A DNA stretch of 64,000 nt, from contig BDDD01003333.1 of assembly GCA_001972305.1 (NCBI GenBank), forward strand, positions 62,001 to 126,000, read 5' to 3'. The first letter of the stretch is position 1. Each line of letters begins with the position of its first letter. The stretch comes from Cephalotus follicularis (taxonomy: Eukaryota; Streptophyta; Magnoliopsida; Oxalidales; Cephalotaceae). This document shows positions 63,122 to 64,000 of the stretch, one piece after another. A program made the position numbers and the translations under genes. Below the pieces are notes generated by a model that worked only from the letters and a program-made list of their open reading frames with translations, did no database searches and was not told where the DNA came from.

Positions 63122-64000
63122 AGGTTCATACCTTAACTCATCGACGCTAAAGAGAAATGTTAACGCTTCAGGTTCCTACTTTAACGCATTGACGTCTAAG
63201 TGTAACGTTGACGCCTATATACACGTCGACGCCTAAGTTAAACGTTGACGCCATACTGAACCATTGCATATTTTATCCGTTTATGCTTGATTGTACGTTG
63301 TTACTGCTTGATCCTTGAATCAATAATGATTGTACTGTTTATATTACTCAAAAGTAATAACTGTTATTGATATTTTATGTCTATCCAAGTGTTTTGCAAA
63401 TATCACTGTTTCAAGGATTTTAATCATCGAATGCTATATGCATAATTTAAGGTTTTTAACTAATGTTTTTAAGAAAACCTAGTATTATCGTACTGATTCT
63501 CCAAGTGAGATCTATTGAAGTGTTTTATTGTTTTCTTAAATGAAAACTCGGTGTATTGATACTGTTCTCCCACAAAAGGAACTTAGTGAAGTGTTTTATC
63601 ATTTTCTCAAAATGAGATTTTATCGAATTGTTTTACTATTTTCTCAAAAGAAAACTACTATTATATTACATATTATACATGTAATATTGCTATATTGAGT
63701 GTACTGTTTGTCTTTGATAGTTTCTGATTGTCTAGTGATCGGAGTGTATCACTGACTACGAAGGTGAGCCTATGTTCCAGGAGTTTATGGCTAGAGCTTA
63801 TTCACCAAACTTATCTGCAACGCAGATCGTGAGTGATTGCCCGCCAAGTGCCGGTAATAAGTGTTTACCTTTTCTATCATCATCAGTGTGCCTGGTGGTA
63901 GTTAGGTGGTGCGAAGTTTGTGCTAGGAGTTAGCAACATGTGACGCCCATTAGTGGTCTTCGGACAAAGTGATTGTTGATTAATAAGTGATTGATTGTAG
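63122..64000 (+). repeat. LTR G (gypsy-type), right part
   Basis: It resumes the G array (CATCGACGCTAAAG, GTTGACGCC, CACGTCGACGCC at 63140-63250). From 63715 it matches S1 43080-43310 (CACTGACTACG, AGGAGTT, GCCCGCCAA, CCGGTA, TTCTATCATC, GTTAGGTGGTGC). The LTR end lies beyond the window. No gene is seen; the frame 63012-63236 has no family features. Confidence 0.8.

Noticed and set aside
1..64000. Host genes, tRNA or rRNA genes
   Set aside because: No frame outside retroelement families showed recognisable domains, and no tRNA cloverleaf or rRNA sequence was noticed. A tRNAscan and protein search would be needed to exclude small ones fully.

Overview
This window looks like repeat-only plant nuclear DNA, probably eudicot heterochromatin. 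Every coding trace I recognise belongs to an LTR retrotransposon, apart from one relic of an endogenous plant pararetrovirus. I see no host protein-coding gene, rRNA, tRNA or CRISPR array. All coding regions are broken by stops and frameshifts, so they are annotated as pseudogenes. Lineage names (Tekay, Tat, SIRE) are inferred from domain order and motifs, not from a search.

Left half (1-26502). A Ty3/gypsy Tat-like element (A: protease, RT, RNase H, a second archaeal-type RNase H, integrase, a long 3' region with an antisense gene, and a 3' LTR) is broken up by three other elements. E1 (1-6715) is a Tekay-like chromovirus that enters from outside the window and sits in A's protease region. 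B (8893-13814) is a 5'-truncated chromovirus inside A's second RNase H. T (15930-22653) is a complete gag-only, non-autonomous element with two 2.5 kb LTRs and the target duplication AAGGT.

Right half (26503-64000). This is a very deep nest. A caulimovirid-like relic is followed by gypsy LTR H. H is interrupted by gypsy LTR G, and G by a plus-strand Ty1/copia SIRE-like element X (30248-63121). X carries a minus-strand SIRE-like element C (35997-56357, duplication CTAAT) and a minus-strand solo gypsy LTR S2 (57886-60729, duplication GAATT). C contains a third SIRE-like element D (40999-53673), whose 3' LTR holds a solo gypsy LTR S1 (41133-43860, duplication GAAAC). A 358-base gap (54961-55318) and a single N (36015) lie at the two ends of C.

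Most striking signal. X, C and D each carry a dense array of short, imperfect palindromes centred on TCGA (or TCGG) in U3, just upstream of the TATA box. Each also carries a second array of the same sequence variant between pol and a 3' accessory ORF. The variant differs between elements: about GACATCGATGTC in X, GCGTCGACGC in C and CAGTCGACTG in D. Unrelated gypsy LTRs in the window carry the same variants (B like X; S1 and G like C; E1 and S2 like D). This suggests an element-specific DNA-binding control system, perhaps involving the accessory protein, whose sites recur in a second superfamily.
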